A stretch of DNA of 64,000 nucleotides from Malaya genurostris (GCF_030247185.1 NC_080572.1:182928866-182992865); one strand, 5' to 3'. Positions 1 to 11,982 are shown, counted from the stretch's first letter. Numbers and translations are program-made. The notes: generated by a model not told the origin, from the letters alone.

Positions 1-620
1 TGGTGTCAAACAAAAGTGACCACTGATGAAGGTTGGAATCGATTTCTTAGAATTGTTTTTCCATAAATACGTTTATTTCTTAAGGCAATTTACATAAGTT
101 GTTCTTCGCCGTAGCATCACTTTTACATAGAATTCTTATCCTAATATAATACTAATATAGTCACAACAATGTGAGTTTAATAAAGCACATTCCTCTTATT
201 TTTTAAATATCATATTATTTAAACCAAACGATGAACTGCTATAAATTTTAAAATAAGCTGAAATTTTTATACATTTTGTGGTTGATTTCATAACCCACTT
301 GGAGTTTTTTTTATCAGCACATCATTTTTAATAAAATTTTGCTATTGGATGAACTAATGGACGCAGTAGGAGTCAGAACTAAGACTCAAAAGGGTCCATT
401 ATTAAATTGAAACTTCAATTGTCTTTATGAAATGATTAAGAAGTTTCATGTAAGAAAGGTCACGAAAAAATTTCGGAAAATTATTGACTGTATTTTTCAT
501 TTAAATAGGAAATGGGATAAAAATGTTATAAAAATACATTGCTGTTTCAATGCACACATTTTCTCTCTGATTCTTTTCGTTTATTCTATAGAATTATCAT
601 CGTCACTTGGTAGCTGTTCT
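1..620. other. AT-rich DNA, no gene recognised
   Basis: I see no coding sequence, RNA gene or repeat with a partner elsewhere in the window. The short ORF at 432-683 has low-complexity, AT-driven composition and no recognisable motif. Confidence 0.5.
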
Positions 621-623
621 GAT

Positions 624-998
624 TTAAGCATTTCTGACAATATTTTCGCCGGTCTCACAATTCTGGATAAAAACCGAGCATAAGGAAAGGTAGTGAATAA
701 TGTCGGCCTCGTGTGAACAGCAACCAACAGTTCTATTGCCAATAACGCATTCACAGCAACGGCGCTGGGTTCCCAAATATTCAGTCGAATTTGTAGTGTA
801 CTCGATATAGTACTTGTAAGCTTTTAAAAAATGAGACTTATTACTGGCCCGAATAGCTTTTTTGTGATCTGTGTGTCTCAATTGGGTCATCTCGTGATAA
901 AGCTTTAAATCCAAAATTACTTGGCAGAACATCCTTTTCAAAAGCTTCTGTTCCAGAGCTACTATATTCCGATACTTGTTGCACTCGTTCCAATCCAA
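624..998 (-). pseudogene. SWIM-finger transposase-like C-terminal remnant
   Basis: A 124-residue minus-strand reading frame ends in a pattern typical of SWIM zinc fingers: C82-x-C84, then G-N-R-T-V-G, then C94-x-H96, followed by a hydrophobic helix (IIHYLSL). In insects and other invertebrates this arrangement (CxC...VG.CSH..x..YL) is common near the C-terminus of proteins encoded by DNA transposons, where the finger is thought to bind DNA. The N-terminal catalytic part is not visible upstream (position 1000 and beyond on the minus strand), and no terminal inverted repeats were found. It is most likely a decayed transposon fragment rather than a host gene. The family was assigned by motif only, so another SWIM protein is possible. 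Confidence 0.5.
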
Positions 999-1059
999 GG
1001 ATTGATAATATTATCTTATTAGAACTTCCCGTTCGCAATTTGAACAAAAATACGAATAA

Positions 1060-1845
1060 ATCTTTCTCATTTACACTAGCATATCACGAAGCTCAATGAT
1101 ATTTGACCATATTAAACCTGTAAAAACCTGGAAGCGTTCCTCTGAGAGTGAAAATCACTTACTGAGTTAATTATGTATTCTCAGATATTTTCTGGAAAAT
1201 ATCTTTCTACACAATATACCCAAAAATTAAAGAGATCGATTCAGCGAATCAAGTTTTTTAATAGACATGGTCGATAAATGCTTGATTTGAAATTATGCTA
1301 AGGTTATAACTCAAAAATGAAAAATAACGCATCACTATTTTTTATATTTGTTGTTGTTTCAAATTTTAGAATAAATAAAAAAATATACAGCGCTCTCAGT
1401 CTACAAACCATGAAAACCATCATAAAGATATTCGATTGACGTTTTCAAACACAAAACTCCCACTTTATCTTTATTATACATTTTTCCAGAAAACTGTGCA
1501 CATCCCTCGATAACATATCTTTATGATAACTTTTGACACAGTAATGAAATTTTCATTCTTTCTTTCATTATTCTTTCTTTACATCCATCAGCAACACGTA
1601 AAAAACTGACACTCGCTCTAGTTCTTGACTGCCATAACCGAATTTCATATGTGTGATACTCGCGACGTTCATATATTACTACCATTCATATATAAACCAC
1701 ATACCAGTAAGTTCTCGCTTTGTAGCTTTCTAGGTTGTACCCGAAGTATGATCGTGTATGTATTATGCAAAGGTTGATACTCATTTCCTTCTTTTCGTTA
1801 CTTTGATTTCTAAGCCTTGCGCTTGAGTTGCATCATAAACTACTA
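1060..1845. other. AT-rich DNA, nothing recognised
   Basis: No ORF of note, no repeat partner and no RNA-like structure was seen in this stretch. Confidence 0.4.
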
Positions 1846-1849
1846 GAAC

Positions 1850-1976
1850 AAAGCACCATGCGTTTCCCTTTTAAGAGAACTTTATGGGAACGCATGGTCG
1901 ACTACTACTAGAAACTGCTAAGATAAAGCACCATGCGTTTCCTTCTCTCAGAATTCGATGGGCATGGTCGACTGTT
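1850..1976. repeat. Two tandem copies of a small hairpin unit
   Basis: The block AAAGCACCATGCGTTTCC occurs at about 1853 and again at about 1924. Each copy is followed by a short spacer and the partner GCATGGTCGACT. In the first copy ACCATGCGTTTCCC pairs with GGGAACGCATGGT, a stem of 13-14 bp with a loop of about 20 nt. The second copy is shorter and its stem is weaker. Unit spacing is about 70 bp. It could be a small inverted-repeat element or a structured transcript. The stem is too short for a typical microRNA precursor. Confidence 0.5.
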
Positions 1977-1984
1977 ATTAATAT

Positions 1985-3000
1985 TTTAGAAAAAATTAAA
2001 TATTTTGGTCGTCCACATTTTTAAAAAATATGGAAACATACCACTTTAACATGTCCAAAAATTCTTTATTTATCACTAAAAAATCCAGGGTGGTGCAAAA
2101 ATTGGAAGAGGGAAAAAATATGTTTCAAAATTTTCTAGTATTTTTTAATAAAAGAAATACATCTTCAAAAATTTTGAAAAAAATTGTAAAGCATCCTCAT
2201 AATGCCTTAAACATGCCTGGATTTTTTCAAATTTTTCGGAGAAGCAGTTTCTTCAAAAATCAAATAAAATAAAAATCAATGAACCACCCTAGTTCCGTCA
2301 ATATGGCAGTTAAAGGGTTGAAACTTTGAGAAAATAGTTTACAGTCTATGACCTTTCGAATGTGGTATAACAATATGAATTCCCTTTGGGGGCAGATTTT
2401 ACATGCTTATCCTGCTATAGCCTTTCACATTATATTCTTGAAATGTTTCACTATAAGAAAATATTAAGAAAAACCCTACCCGCCCCTTGAGTGAATCGAG
2501 CTTGGCTCAAGCCTGTTGATCGAGAAACAAAAGAGAATATAATTGAGAATAAAAATATTAAGTAATAGTAGTAAGTTGAATAACGACCTTATTATCCACT
2601 ATTCAGAGTCAGCCGATTGCCATCGCACAGCCCACGTGCGCACGAATCCTGATGCAGGCTAATCATCGGATACAGCAAAGCGACACTGAGAGCGAATAAT
2701 CAAATTATTTACGGTTTCAATCAGTGAAAGTTAACAACGGGTAAAATTAATACCTCCCCAACGCAAACATTCGTTAAGATGGATAAAATTACACACGACA
2801 AACTGGTTCCCAAACTGTAATCAACATCGAACACCAATTTCTGATGGGCCTGATTATCGTCAGAGTCGGTGGAATCATGACAGGGAAATCGCGGGCCGCC
2901 TCGTAGCGATAATATAGTACCTTTTGACAGTCTGGAGACCGAATGTTGTTTGTTGCGAAAAAGAAAAAAAAAACAAAACTAGTCATCAGTGGAATGTACG
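1985..3000. other. AT-rich DNA, no gene recognised
   Basis: The 2030-2272 ORF is lysine/phenylalanine/asparagine-rich, as expected from AT-rich random sequence. No motif or repeat relation was recognised. Confidence 0.45.
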
Positions 3001-3790
3001 TATAATTTGAAACACCTTATCGGGCAGCCGCAACTGCCGTCGGGCCTTCCGAGGATTTTTCGAAAGGCAAAACCATATGACGGTTTAATTTTTGTACTCT
3101 TATTCAGCTGACATCAGCATCAATTTTTCTAAGGTGTGCTATACTTTCGGTAATCCAGCGACCGACAGCTAAGCGATGCCGACAATGAATTTTCATAATA
3201 ACTACCGAAATCTCCGGTACCGACCGAAAACGACAGTGAAAGGCCGTGGTGACGGTGGCGGCGGCGACGGCACTGGTGGGCACAGCAACAGGTTGTTTTT
3301 CTGCAAATTCGGAAGACACCTCGAGCTCCGGTGGCGAAAGCGTCCCTCGCAAAACTTAATGCAATTAACTTGCAATCAGCGTCGCTTTGTGTGGTGTAAG
3401 AAGGGTTTATCCAACAACGTGATTTTTTCGCTCACCTAACATCATACATTTGTCGACGCAACAACGCGCTGCCTTTTCCTTTCGACTACTTCACCGGGTG
3501 GTCACCGGAGGTTTCTTTTGCTCGATCCATTCGATTCCACACACAATCCACGTTCCGTTCCATTTCGAGCCTCATCGCGTGCTTGTGCTTGGCGGTGATT
3601 TGCCGCGGTGGGACACACATAGATTTGAATACGCGGGGCTGGTTCGCCACATCGGAGGATTCGGTGGCAACCGGAGTCAGTAGCCGTAATCGATCGAGCT
3701 CGATCGTCCCTCGTAGGTGTGTTGACATTTCTAAACGTCCGTGCATGCATTGTTATACAATATGAACCGGTGATTTTCGTCGGATGATAT
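3000..3790. other. GC-richer island, possible host exon or promoter
   Basis: Base composition shifts to GC-rich compared with both flanks, and short ORFs open on both strands (minus 3104-3352 and 3486-3746; plus 3176-3439 and 3450-3683). None has a recognisable domain, and overlapping ORFs on both strands are expected in GC-rich DNA. On the minus strand a splice-donor-like CAGGTAAGC lies at about 3911-3919. This could be a 5' exon, untranslated exon or regulatory island of a host gene, but no protein can be called. Confidence 0.25.
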
Positions 3791-4197
3791 GCGTAATTAC
3801 AGCTTTCGGAAGCAATAGTATTAGCGGGGCACGAAGGGAATTTTTTATTGCTTACCGATTTTGTGAGCTTTGAGGTGAGCTCTGGAATTCCGTTACAATA
3901 TAATTGGAGATGCTTACCTGTAAATAAATAAATTGAAAAATCATTAGAAATCTAATCAGTCCAAGCAAAGTTAAAAGAGGCTAAAGTATACGAATATGAA
4001 CCCCTAAGAGGATGTGAAATATGATTCCATTTCAACAACTTATTTTTTAGTTTCAAAAAAGTACTTTGTTTTACAGATGTCCTGAGAGAAAATAATTAGC
4101 ATTTGATGGGTTGCTCATCTACAACGTTTACCAAAAACAGTACATTTTGCAAAAAAAAAACAATAAAATACAGTTCATTGACATTGAAACACCTCTT

Positions 4198-7100
4198 CTC
4201 AAATCACCTAGTGGTATGATAATGCCTTTCTCTTGCCTTAAATAGTCTCATTAAAATATTTGTGAGATTCTATCCTCGGCCCTTAATATTGTGAGCGTAT
4301 CAAATGGCCTAATAGTAGCTTTCAATCAAGCCTAAGATTTTCTAAATCCTTTATTTCATCTCCGAAAATTTATGTTGCATTGAAAAACGCTGGCATTTGT
4401 CGGTTACGTAACATCAAATATGTTATATATCAATATGGATCACTTTAACGAATCCAATACAAATCGAAAAAGACATCACAGTAACATCATCTCGTGACGA
4501 AAAAGGTTATTAGTTCAGTCATGTTTAACAGTTTGCGTTTAGCGTGCACCCAGAAGTGAAATGTCAAAAATAATTGAGCATGATGCCCACATAGAGGTGT
4601 GAACTTTTTTATATTTTAGTGTGTGTGTTTTTTCTGACGAAAGTCAATATCGCCTATAAATAATGTAGAATCACGCTTTTCTGGACCTATCGACTTCACT
4701 TTTAAGAGCTATAAAGAAGAATTCAACTTTGCTCATGAATATTATGCTGGAATCTTCACGAAACCTGTGAGGGCGATCTTTGGCAGATAACTTCTGATGT
4801 ATGGAATATATCAACAAAATTAAAATGGAATGAATGTGTATTACAAGTTACTTCGGTTGCGATATTTTTTTCATTGCCTTCGTGACATTGCATTTTAATT
4901 AACTGCACATTCACTTTTTTCTCAGGGAAAGTTAAAATTAAGGAAAGGAAAGGTATTTATATCACTGGAAGCGTAATCATTATCACTAATTGTAATACTA
5001 AATTCGGAATTGTTGGTAAAATTCTGAAATTAGCATTAAGATTAATTTGTTTAGTAGAGCGTTTACATTTCACACATGTGTTTACAATTTTTTTTCGTGC
5101 AGTGTGTATCGATAAATATTCCATGTATTTGGGGCTGTTTGATTCAGTGTACTGATTGAGGAGTGCTGTTAGTCGGTTACGTAACTTATACTATTATATC
5201 TTTAAAAAGCGGAAGTGATAATAAGATATTTCTCTTGAAAAAGACCATAACCAGTGGTCGAAACCTCGGGTAGTAGTCACTCGAAAAAAAATGCTCAACC
5301 ATCTCTGAGAAAGTTAAGCGAAAGAAACACAAGGCATTTTGTCGATTACGTCACTTATGCCATAATATTTCCGAAACCAGAAATCACAGCCATTTGAACT
5401 TCAAACTTGACCAACAATTCAATAGTAGCTTTCGAACGAATCTAAGCGTTTTAAAATCGACCAAACCATCTCTGAGATAATAGAGCGGGTAAAAAAACGA
5501 CGCATTTGTTGCTTACTTCGCCTATACCATTAGATATCCGGAAACGGAAGTGACAGCATTCTAACTTAATCCACAATCAGATAGTAGCTTTCAAACGAGT
5601 CTAGGAATGTTAAAGCCATCGCTAAGAAAATTAGGCGGTACAAATCAACGCGTTTTGTCGCTTACTTCGCTTATACCATTAGATATCCGGAACCGGAAGT
5701 GACAGCAATTTGATTTTAAATCTGGATCCACAGCTCAGACGTAGCTTTCAAACAAGTCTAGGCTAAATAAAATCGGCTCAGTCATCTCTAAGGAAATCGA
5801 GGGGTAAAAAAACAACGCACATCGTCTGTTATGTTACTTTCCGGAATAAAAAATTAAACCATTTGATCTTAAAATTTGATCCACAATTCAACAGTAGTTT
5901 CTAAATGAGCGTAGCCGTGTTAAAATCTGCTCAGCCATCTTAGAGAAAATTCAGAGATAAAAAACAACGCGTTTTGTTGCTTATGTCACTTACACCATTG
6001 AGTATCTGAAACCGAAAGTGACAGCATTTGATCTTCGAACTTGATGCATAATTAAGTAGTAATTTCCAAACGAGTCAGGGGCGTGTTGAAATCAATTCAG
6101 CTATCTCTTAGAAAATTCAAAGGTAAACAAATAACGCGTTTTTGTCGCTTACGTCACTTATACCGTCAGATATCCGGAACCGGAAGTGAACCATTAAATC
6201 TTAGAAATCGGAAGTGACAGCCATTTAGTCTTTAAAATTGATCCACAATTCAATAGTTGATCAGTTGATTTCAAACGAGGCTTGTTAAAATTGGCTCAGC
6301 CATCTCTGTGGAAATAGAGCTGTAAAAAACAAAGCATTCTGTCTGTTACGTCACTTATATCATTATGTTTCCGGAATCAGAAATTACAGCCATTTGATCG
6401 TAAAACTTGATCCACAACTCAACCGTAGCTTTCACACATTACATGCGTTACTTTTTTTGTAAGCTATGGGCATTACGAAGCGTTACATGCGTTACTTTAT
6501 TGTGAGTCATTGATTTTACGAAGCATTACATGCGTTACGTTATAAGTTACTTTTTGTGAGTCACAGGCGTTACGAAACGTTAGGCGTTATTTTTTGCAAG
6601 CTATAGGCGTTACGACACGCGTAGCTTTTTTTAAACATAAGCGTCACGAAGCTTTAGATGCGTTATTTTTTAAAGTTATAGACGTTACGAAACGTTATAT
6701 GCGTGCAGTAGTACGTCACTCGAAAAAAAACTTCTCAGTCATCTCTGAGAAAATTAAGCGATAGAAACACGAGGTATTTTGTCGATTACGTCACTTATAC
6801 CATAATATTTCCGAAACCAGAAATCACACAAACCATTTGAATTTCAAACTTCATCAACAATTCAATAGTAGCTTCCCAACGAATCTAAGCGTTTTAAATC
6901 CGACCAAGCTACCTCTGAGAAAATTGAGCGGGGAAAAAACGACGCGTTTTGTCGCTTACTTCGCTTATACCATTAGATATCCGGAACCAAAGCTAGCTTT
7001 CAAATGAGCCTAGACTTGACTTGGCTCAGCCAACTTTGAGAATATTAAGCGGTAAGAAAACAACGCGTTTTGTCACTTACGTCACTTAGACCATTATATC

Positions 7101-7600
7101 TTTGGAACCAGAAGAGACAGCCTTTGATCATCAAACTAGATCTACAATTCAACAATAGCTTTCCAACAAGCGTATGCGTGTTAAAATCAGTTCGGCCGTT
7201 TCTGAGAAAATTGAGCGCAAGCGTTTTGTTGCTTACGTCACTTAGATCATTATGTTTCCTGAACCAGATATCACAGACATTTATCTTCGAACTTGATCCA
7301 CAAGTAGCTTTCGAACGAACCTTAGCATGCTAAAATCAGTAAAACCAACTCTGAGAACATTGCACGGTAAAAACAACGCTTTTTGTCGCTTACGTCACTC
7401 ATACGATTATACTTTTGAAACTGGAAGTAACCGCCGTTTGGTATGCGAAATTTATCCACAATTCAATAGTAGCTTTTAAACAAGCCAAAACTTGGTGAAA
7501 TCGACTAGGCCATCTCTTAGAAAATTGGGCGGAATCAGAAATCACAGCCATTTGATTTTCGAACTTGAATCACAATCGAATAGTAGCTTTTGATGTACAC
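4198..7600 (+). repeat. RepA family: long degenerate tandem array
   Basis: The array opens with the family's A-end (CACCTAGTGGTATGATAATG, then CCTTTCTC, about 4206-4233). From about 5180 it becomes a diverged tandem array of roughly 170-190 bp units. Each unit carries a CCGGAACCGGAAGTGACAGC box, a 'TTGATC...CACAATTCAATAGTAGCTTTC' stretch, a cassette AAAATCGGCTCAGCCATCTC followed by TGAGAAAATTGAGCG, and a 'GTTTTGTCGCTTACGTCACTTATACCATTA' stretch. I see more than ten units. The unit frames show many stops, so this is not protein-coding. The other window copies of the family use a related but shorter unit. Confidence 0.8.
6430..6712 (+). repeat. Minisatellite with GCGTTACGAAGCGTTAC-type unit
   Basis: Inside the RepA array the text changes to about five imperfect repeats of roughly 50-60 bp. 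They are built from CGTTACGAAGCGTTACATGC and TTACTTTTTGTAAGYTATAG. The minisatellite starts after 'GTAGCTTTCACACATTACATGCG' and returns to the array at 'GTAGTACGTCACTCG'. It appears to be a local expansion inside one unit. Confidence 0.7.
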
Positions 7601-7756
7601 AAAACAGTCGAAAACAAATTCTGGAAAAAAAATGCCAACATGATATTAAGCTATTAGCGCAAATTGGTGGTACATAAATGAATCAATAAAAATAAATTCA
7701 ATATTTACAAATGTATCTAGACTGTTTTTCGATAATAACCAAACTTTTCTCGTTTT

Positions 7757-7850
7757 TTGCCTTTCCCTGTATAAAGCTTATAGAAATGCAGGAAAACCCA
7801 ACTTTTGATCGAAGTTCCGGAGACCCTTAGTGTTAAATATTCAAAATTTA
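7757..7850 (-). repeat. RepA B-end fragment
   Basis: TTTTTTGCCTTTCCCTGTAT and the following 'CCAACTTTTGATCGAAGTTCCGGAGACCCTTAGTGTT' match the outer 90 bp of the minus-oriented RepA copy starting at 29474. It is cut short at its inner side just before the non-LTR fragment that starts at about 7862. Confidence 0.65.
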
Positions 7851-7861
7851 CACTACTTTTA

Positions 7862-8905
7862 TTTATTGCTTAGAATCGTGTACAGGTAGTCCGCTTCCAA
7901 AACATTCTGTCTGAACCAATTAATGTAACTTCTGGCGTACCTCAGGGTTCTCACTTAGGGCCTCTCCTTTTCATTTTACATATAAACGACATTTCCTTCA
8001 TACTCAAAAATCTGAAAGTGCTTATATATGCAGACGACATGAAACTATTCATGGAAATTAAAAATATCAACGACGCTGTAATATTCCAGAACGAAATCAA
8101 TCTATTCCACATTTGGTGCTGCAAAAGTCTACTCCAACTCAATGTAAAAAATGTAACTCAATAACTTTCAGTAGGAAAAATGAAACTATATCTACAAACA
8201 TACATCTAGGAAATCAACTTGTAGAAAAATGTAAAATTGTAAGAGATTTAGGCGTAATCTTAGACTCCAAGCTCACTTTTGTGGAACACTACAATACCAT
8301 AATCAATAAAGCTAATAGCATGCTGGGCTTTATTAAACGCTTCAGTCATAACTTTCTGGACCCATACACAATTAAATTATTATACACTACATATGTCAGA
8401 CCTATTTTGGAATATTGCAGCCTAGTATGGAATCTATACTATATTAATCACGAAGAACGCATCGAATCTATTCAAAAACAATTTCTTCTATATGCACTTC
8501 GTAAATTAAACTGGACAGCATTTCCTCTACCATCATATGAAGCACGTTGCATGCTCATCAATATACAAACACTTAAAGAACGCCGCGACTTTGCAATGCT
8601 TTATTTTATCAGCGACATTATTTCTCAACGCATTCAATCAGCTCCATTATTATCGCAATTAAATTTTTATATACCTAGCCGTCAACTACGTTCCAGGAAA
8701 TTATTTTTAGAAAAACAAGCTAGAACAAATTATGCAAAATACAGTCCAGTCAATCGAATAATGCGCCATTACAATCAATACTGCGAACATCTTGACCTTA
8801 CTATGTCAAAAAATCAAATCAAATCTCAGCTTTGTCGTAGAAATAATGCGTAGTATGTAAGTGAACATTGTAAACAATTCATATGTAGTCTACATTTGCT
8901 TGACG
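7862..8905 (+). mobile_element. 5'-truncated non-LTR retrotransposon
   Basis: Only the downstream half of a reverse transcriptase and the 3' tail remain. The tail is GACGAAATAAATAAAT at about 8899-8914. The 3' tail and the protein resemble the better preserved element at 48.6-51.46 kb, so both belong to one family (no RNase H domain, short A/T-rich tail). 5' truncation is the usual outcome of target-primed reverse transcription. Confidence 0.8.
7866..8853 (+). pseudogene. Reverse transcriptase fragment, one frameshift
   Basis: The first part (about 7866-8148) reads through the RT palm. It includes SGVPQGSHLGPLLF, then INDI and the catalytic box YADDMKLF (YADD at about 8026-8037). The second part (8113-8853, a different frame) continues with CNSITF, a DLGVILDSKL motif, 'YTTYVRPILEYCSLVW' and a thumb/connection region, and ends at a stop. 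The switch falls in the A-run at about 8143-8150, where one missing base explains the frame change. Everything upstream, including the endonuclease, is absent. It is a dead copy of the family seen at 49817-51385. Confidence 0.85.
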
Positions 8906-8909
8906 AAAT

Positions 8910-9477
8910 AAATAAATATCGTACAATATCGTTATTTTCGGATCGGATATGATAAAAACAATGTTTGGTGTTATTCCGAAATCCAAGATGCTGAGAAATA
9001 CATATGGAGCAATTTTAATTGAAGGCCAATTAGTCCTAATCTGGTGCTATGATAATAATAAAATAAAAGAATGATTAGCTTATTTCAATTTATATTCGAT
9101 TATTTACGAATGAACGGATTCTTACGAACAACTATCGCTCTAGTTTAGTGTTTCTCGGCAAGGATGGCTTTTATCGTATCAAAGAACGCTCACTGGCAAC
9201 TCTTCAACGATTGAATCAGTACCATCAAAGAGAGACGGATATCATCTCAGCAACAAAGAACCGGCATGGTTCATTTAACATAGAATGGACAGCAGTGCGA
9301 GAGTGATTTTCTCTCGATGACCCGTCTGAGCATCACGAGTTAGCACGCTGCTGTGGGGATCCTCTCTGAAGCAACAAATGGTCGCTTATTCTCGTTTCGC
9401 GATACGATTCTATACAGGCAGTTGATAATTGCGATAGAATCATTTTACTATTGCCGCTTTTTCTAACTATGTACATG
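8910..9477. other. No gene recognised
   Basis: Moderately AT-rich sequence of unknown origin between two mobile elements. No ORF or repeat partner was seen. Confidence 0.4.
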
Positions 9478-9479
9478 TA

Positions 9480-10330
9480 GGGTAAAGTGTTATAATATGC
9501 CCCCCTTAAGAAACAATTGAGATATTTCTAAATGTACTGATTTATTTTCTTCGAGAATGTATGTATTTCTTTGCAATACGTCTGAGGAACATAATTTTCA
9601 ATGATTTCGGAAGAAGTGATGAGAATTGATTGATACAAACACATTTTCCAAAACGACCACATTCTCAGTTTTTTCGCTTGCCGTTGGTATAATGCCCCAG
9701 CAACCGTATAATATGCCTCACAACAAATCAGTGGTATGCATCACAAGAATGATTCAATATACCCCTTGAAATGTCGGCATAGAAGAAAAGTAGAATATAT
9801 TCTTTGCATCAGAGATCAATTGCATAATCAATTAATTACAATTGGAAACCAACAGTTTTTATCCTCCCAACGCTACTTTTTAGTTTTAATAACCATTATA
9901 AATCTTTAAAACAATATTTTAACTCGAAGCATACTATTGAATCGAAGGTGGGGCATAATGTCCATAGATTGATTGTTATGAGAAAATTCGTATATCAAAG
10001 AAATGGCTTCGTTTCTCTAGATATTTATACTGTAAATAGAGACATTAGCACTGCTGAAAGTTAATTACTAAGTTGCAACCGGCCATTAGAGGTTTTACAC
10101 GATTAAAATGCTTGTTTAGTCGAAGCAAAACCTTACATCGAAAAGCTATCTAATGATATTTTTAGTTTTTTCATATTTTCCAGCAAACCACAACTGCCAA
10201 AATTGCATACCAGAAAGATCTTACGAAAAGATAACATTAGAAATAAAACTTTTGTTTAGAAAAGTCTTGAATACTTAAAAAAGGATGGGGGGCGTTTTGA
10301 CCAGCAGGGACGCTTTATAACACTTTCCCC
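9480..10330 (+). mobile_element. Non-autonomous DNA transposon with TA target duplication
   Basis: The left end GGGTAAAGTGTTATAA and the right end TTATAACACTTTCCCC form imperfect terminal inverted repeats. Both sides are flanked by TA (9478-9479 and 10331-10332), as expected for Tc1/mariner-type transposition. No transposase is visible in the 851 bp. The interior repeats a motif of the form ATAATRTGCCYC or its complement (about 9496, 9690, 9708 and 9951). An inverted relative sits at 45540-46242. I infer a MITE mobilised by a Tc1/mariner transposase. Confidence 0.75.
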
Positions 10331-10334
10331 TAAC

Positions 10335-10900
10335 CTTTGTATAAGTTGGGTCTATGAAAACGTCTGTGAATGTTACACACGAGGGTTTTGAAATATTGCA
10401 ACCTAGTATGAGAATCATCAAGTTGAATCATCGATTCGATTTTTTGCGATAATTGTCAACTTGCGATTCTCTCTTGGGAAATTCCACACAGCAACGATCA
10501 TTATCAGACTGTACATTTTTTTAAGGGTGTGAAATACTCAGAGTATGAAGTGGAGCGAAGAAATGTAGCAAAATTCTCTCAAGGTTCATGCATTGAGAGA
10601 CTCGAGTTCTTGTAGCATCTTCTATCGGATTGAAAATGTTGTATACAATATAGATAGCAATATAGCAGCTTCTGTCAAATTTTCGGCAATCATCAACACT
10701 GTTTCTCGGTTTGACTAAGCTTACCCCTTTTCAACAGAGTTTAGATACTTTTTTGAAACATATTATGCAAAGTGCACTTTTACAACAGAATATACACGTC
10801 CAGAAAGTTTCGAAGCGGATGCGTCTCTGTGTTGATGTGAAGGTCGATGATCACGACGCTGACTGCTGCGTAATCTATCAATTACCAACGGAATAATTAA
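10335..10900. other. No gene recognised
   Basis: AT-rich sequence. The 10711-10896 ORF (61 residues) has no recognisable motif and no support as a gene. Confidence 0.4.
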
Positions 10901-10959
10901 CAAACCGGTATGTCAGCCTAACAGTTTCAAACAAGTCCGTCATTTCACTTGTGCATATC

Positions 10960-11560
10960 CTTATAAAACGCTTAATCCTGTTATAAAGGTCATGGAGAAA
11001 AATCCGCTTTTTACAACCGCATACAATTTGCTACTGGCAAACATGCGTTCTATCCATCAGCAGCTGTGCCCACGGCAAACCGGACCGGTACGAAGGCCTC
11101 AAGCAGCTGCTGAAGAAATGGTGCCTCTGGCGGTGTAAAGCCGTGCGATTTCCGGATTTTCCGCCTTGTTTTATACATTTCATCCGTTCGCCCCGGCGAT
11201 CAAGCATTCAACATGCCTCCCCAGGCAGGTTTATTATTATCTTATCATCGCGGACATGTCTATGATTGGTACCCCTCCCTCCACCCAGTTTCCTCGCGTT
11301 GATTGTGGCAATCAAATGCTCTTTTAGAGCTCAGCAAAGAAAAACTAAAACCATACACCATCTCAATTCAATTATTCTCTTTATGAATTGAATTATGTCA
11401 TATAACCGTGTGAACTTTTGGGGAAATGAGCATGTACTAGTGCGCGCCGTTACTCCGTAATTACCGGGTTTCTGTGCGCACCTGATGGACCACAAATCTC
11501 GGTTCAGCCGTTGAATGCCAACGAGTGAAAGGTCAGTTTTTTTTTTCGAATCAAAGAGCC
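10960..11560. other. GC-richer patch, possible exon remnant
   Basis: At about 11055-11145 the composition looks coding-like. An acceptor-like CATCAG precedes CAGCTGTGCCCACGGC, and one frame reads GKPDRYEGLKQLLKKW and then C-L-W-R-C-K. I do not recognise this peptide, and the open stretch is short and without a start codon. It may be a small host exon, an unrecognised transposon piece or chance. The rest of the patch holds nothing I can name. Confidence 0.2.
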
Positions 11561-11980
11561 AATCATAGATTGTTGGCGTTTAGTTTCATTTTTTGAAAGA
11601 CCTGTTATGATTTCAAAAGTATGTTATTATTGTCGGCAAAAAAACAGTTTTTGTGCTAAGTGTACCAATGCTAGATACACTTAGCTTCGAAATGAATGTT
11701 CTGAAAAGTCAATAAGTCATACTTTAGTATAAATGCACCGTTACAATTCTGGAAGCGAAGCAGTAATTCAAAATTACAAGATTCACACAATCAATAACTA
11801 ATACGCACGATTATCCGCCTTTTTATATCATTATTCGACAGACCTAGCGCATTCAAGAAAAATACATTTTATGTTAGGTAATTGGTTCTTTTTAGAACCA
11901 GTGCTTTTTAGAACCAGTGCTGGTAATCAACTTCCATGAAGAAATTCATAACGTGACCGTTTTCATCTCGATACTGTTCT
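11560..11980. other. No gene recognised
   Basis: AT-rich DNA. A small tandem duplication, TTTTTAGAACCAGTGCT, lies at about 11889-11925. Nothing else stands out. Confidence 0.4.
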
Positions 11981-11982
11981 AC

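Noticed and set aside
1852..1905. microRNA precursor
   Set aside because: The paired stem is only 13-14 bp, well short of a usual precursor.
4198..7600. CRISPR-like array
   Set aside because: Units are long, diverged and directly abutting with no unique spacers, and the genome is eukaryotic.
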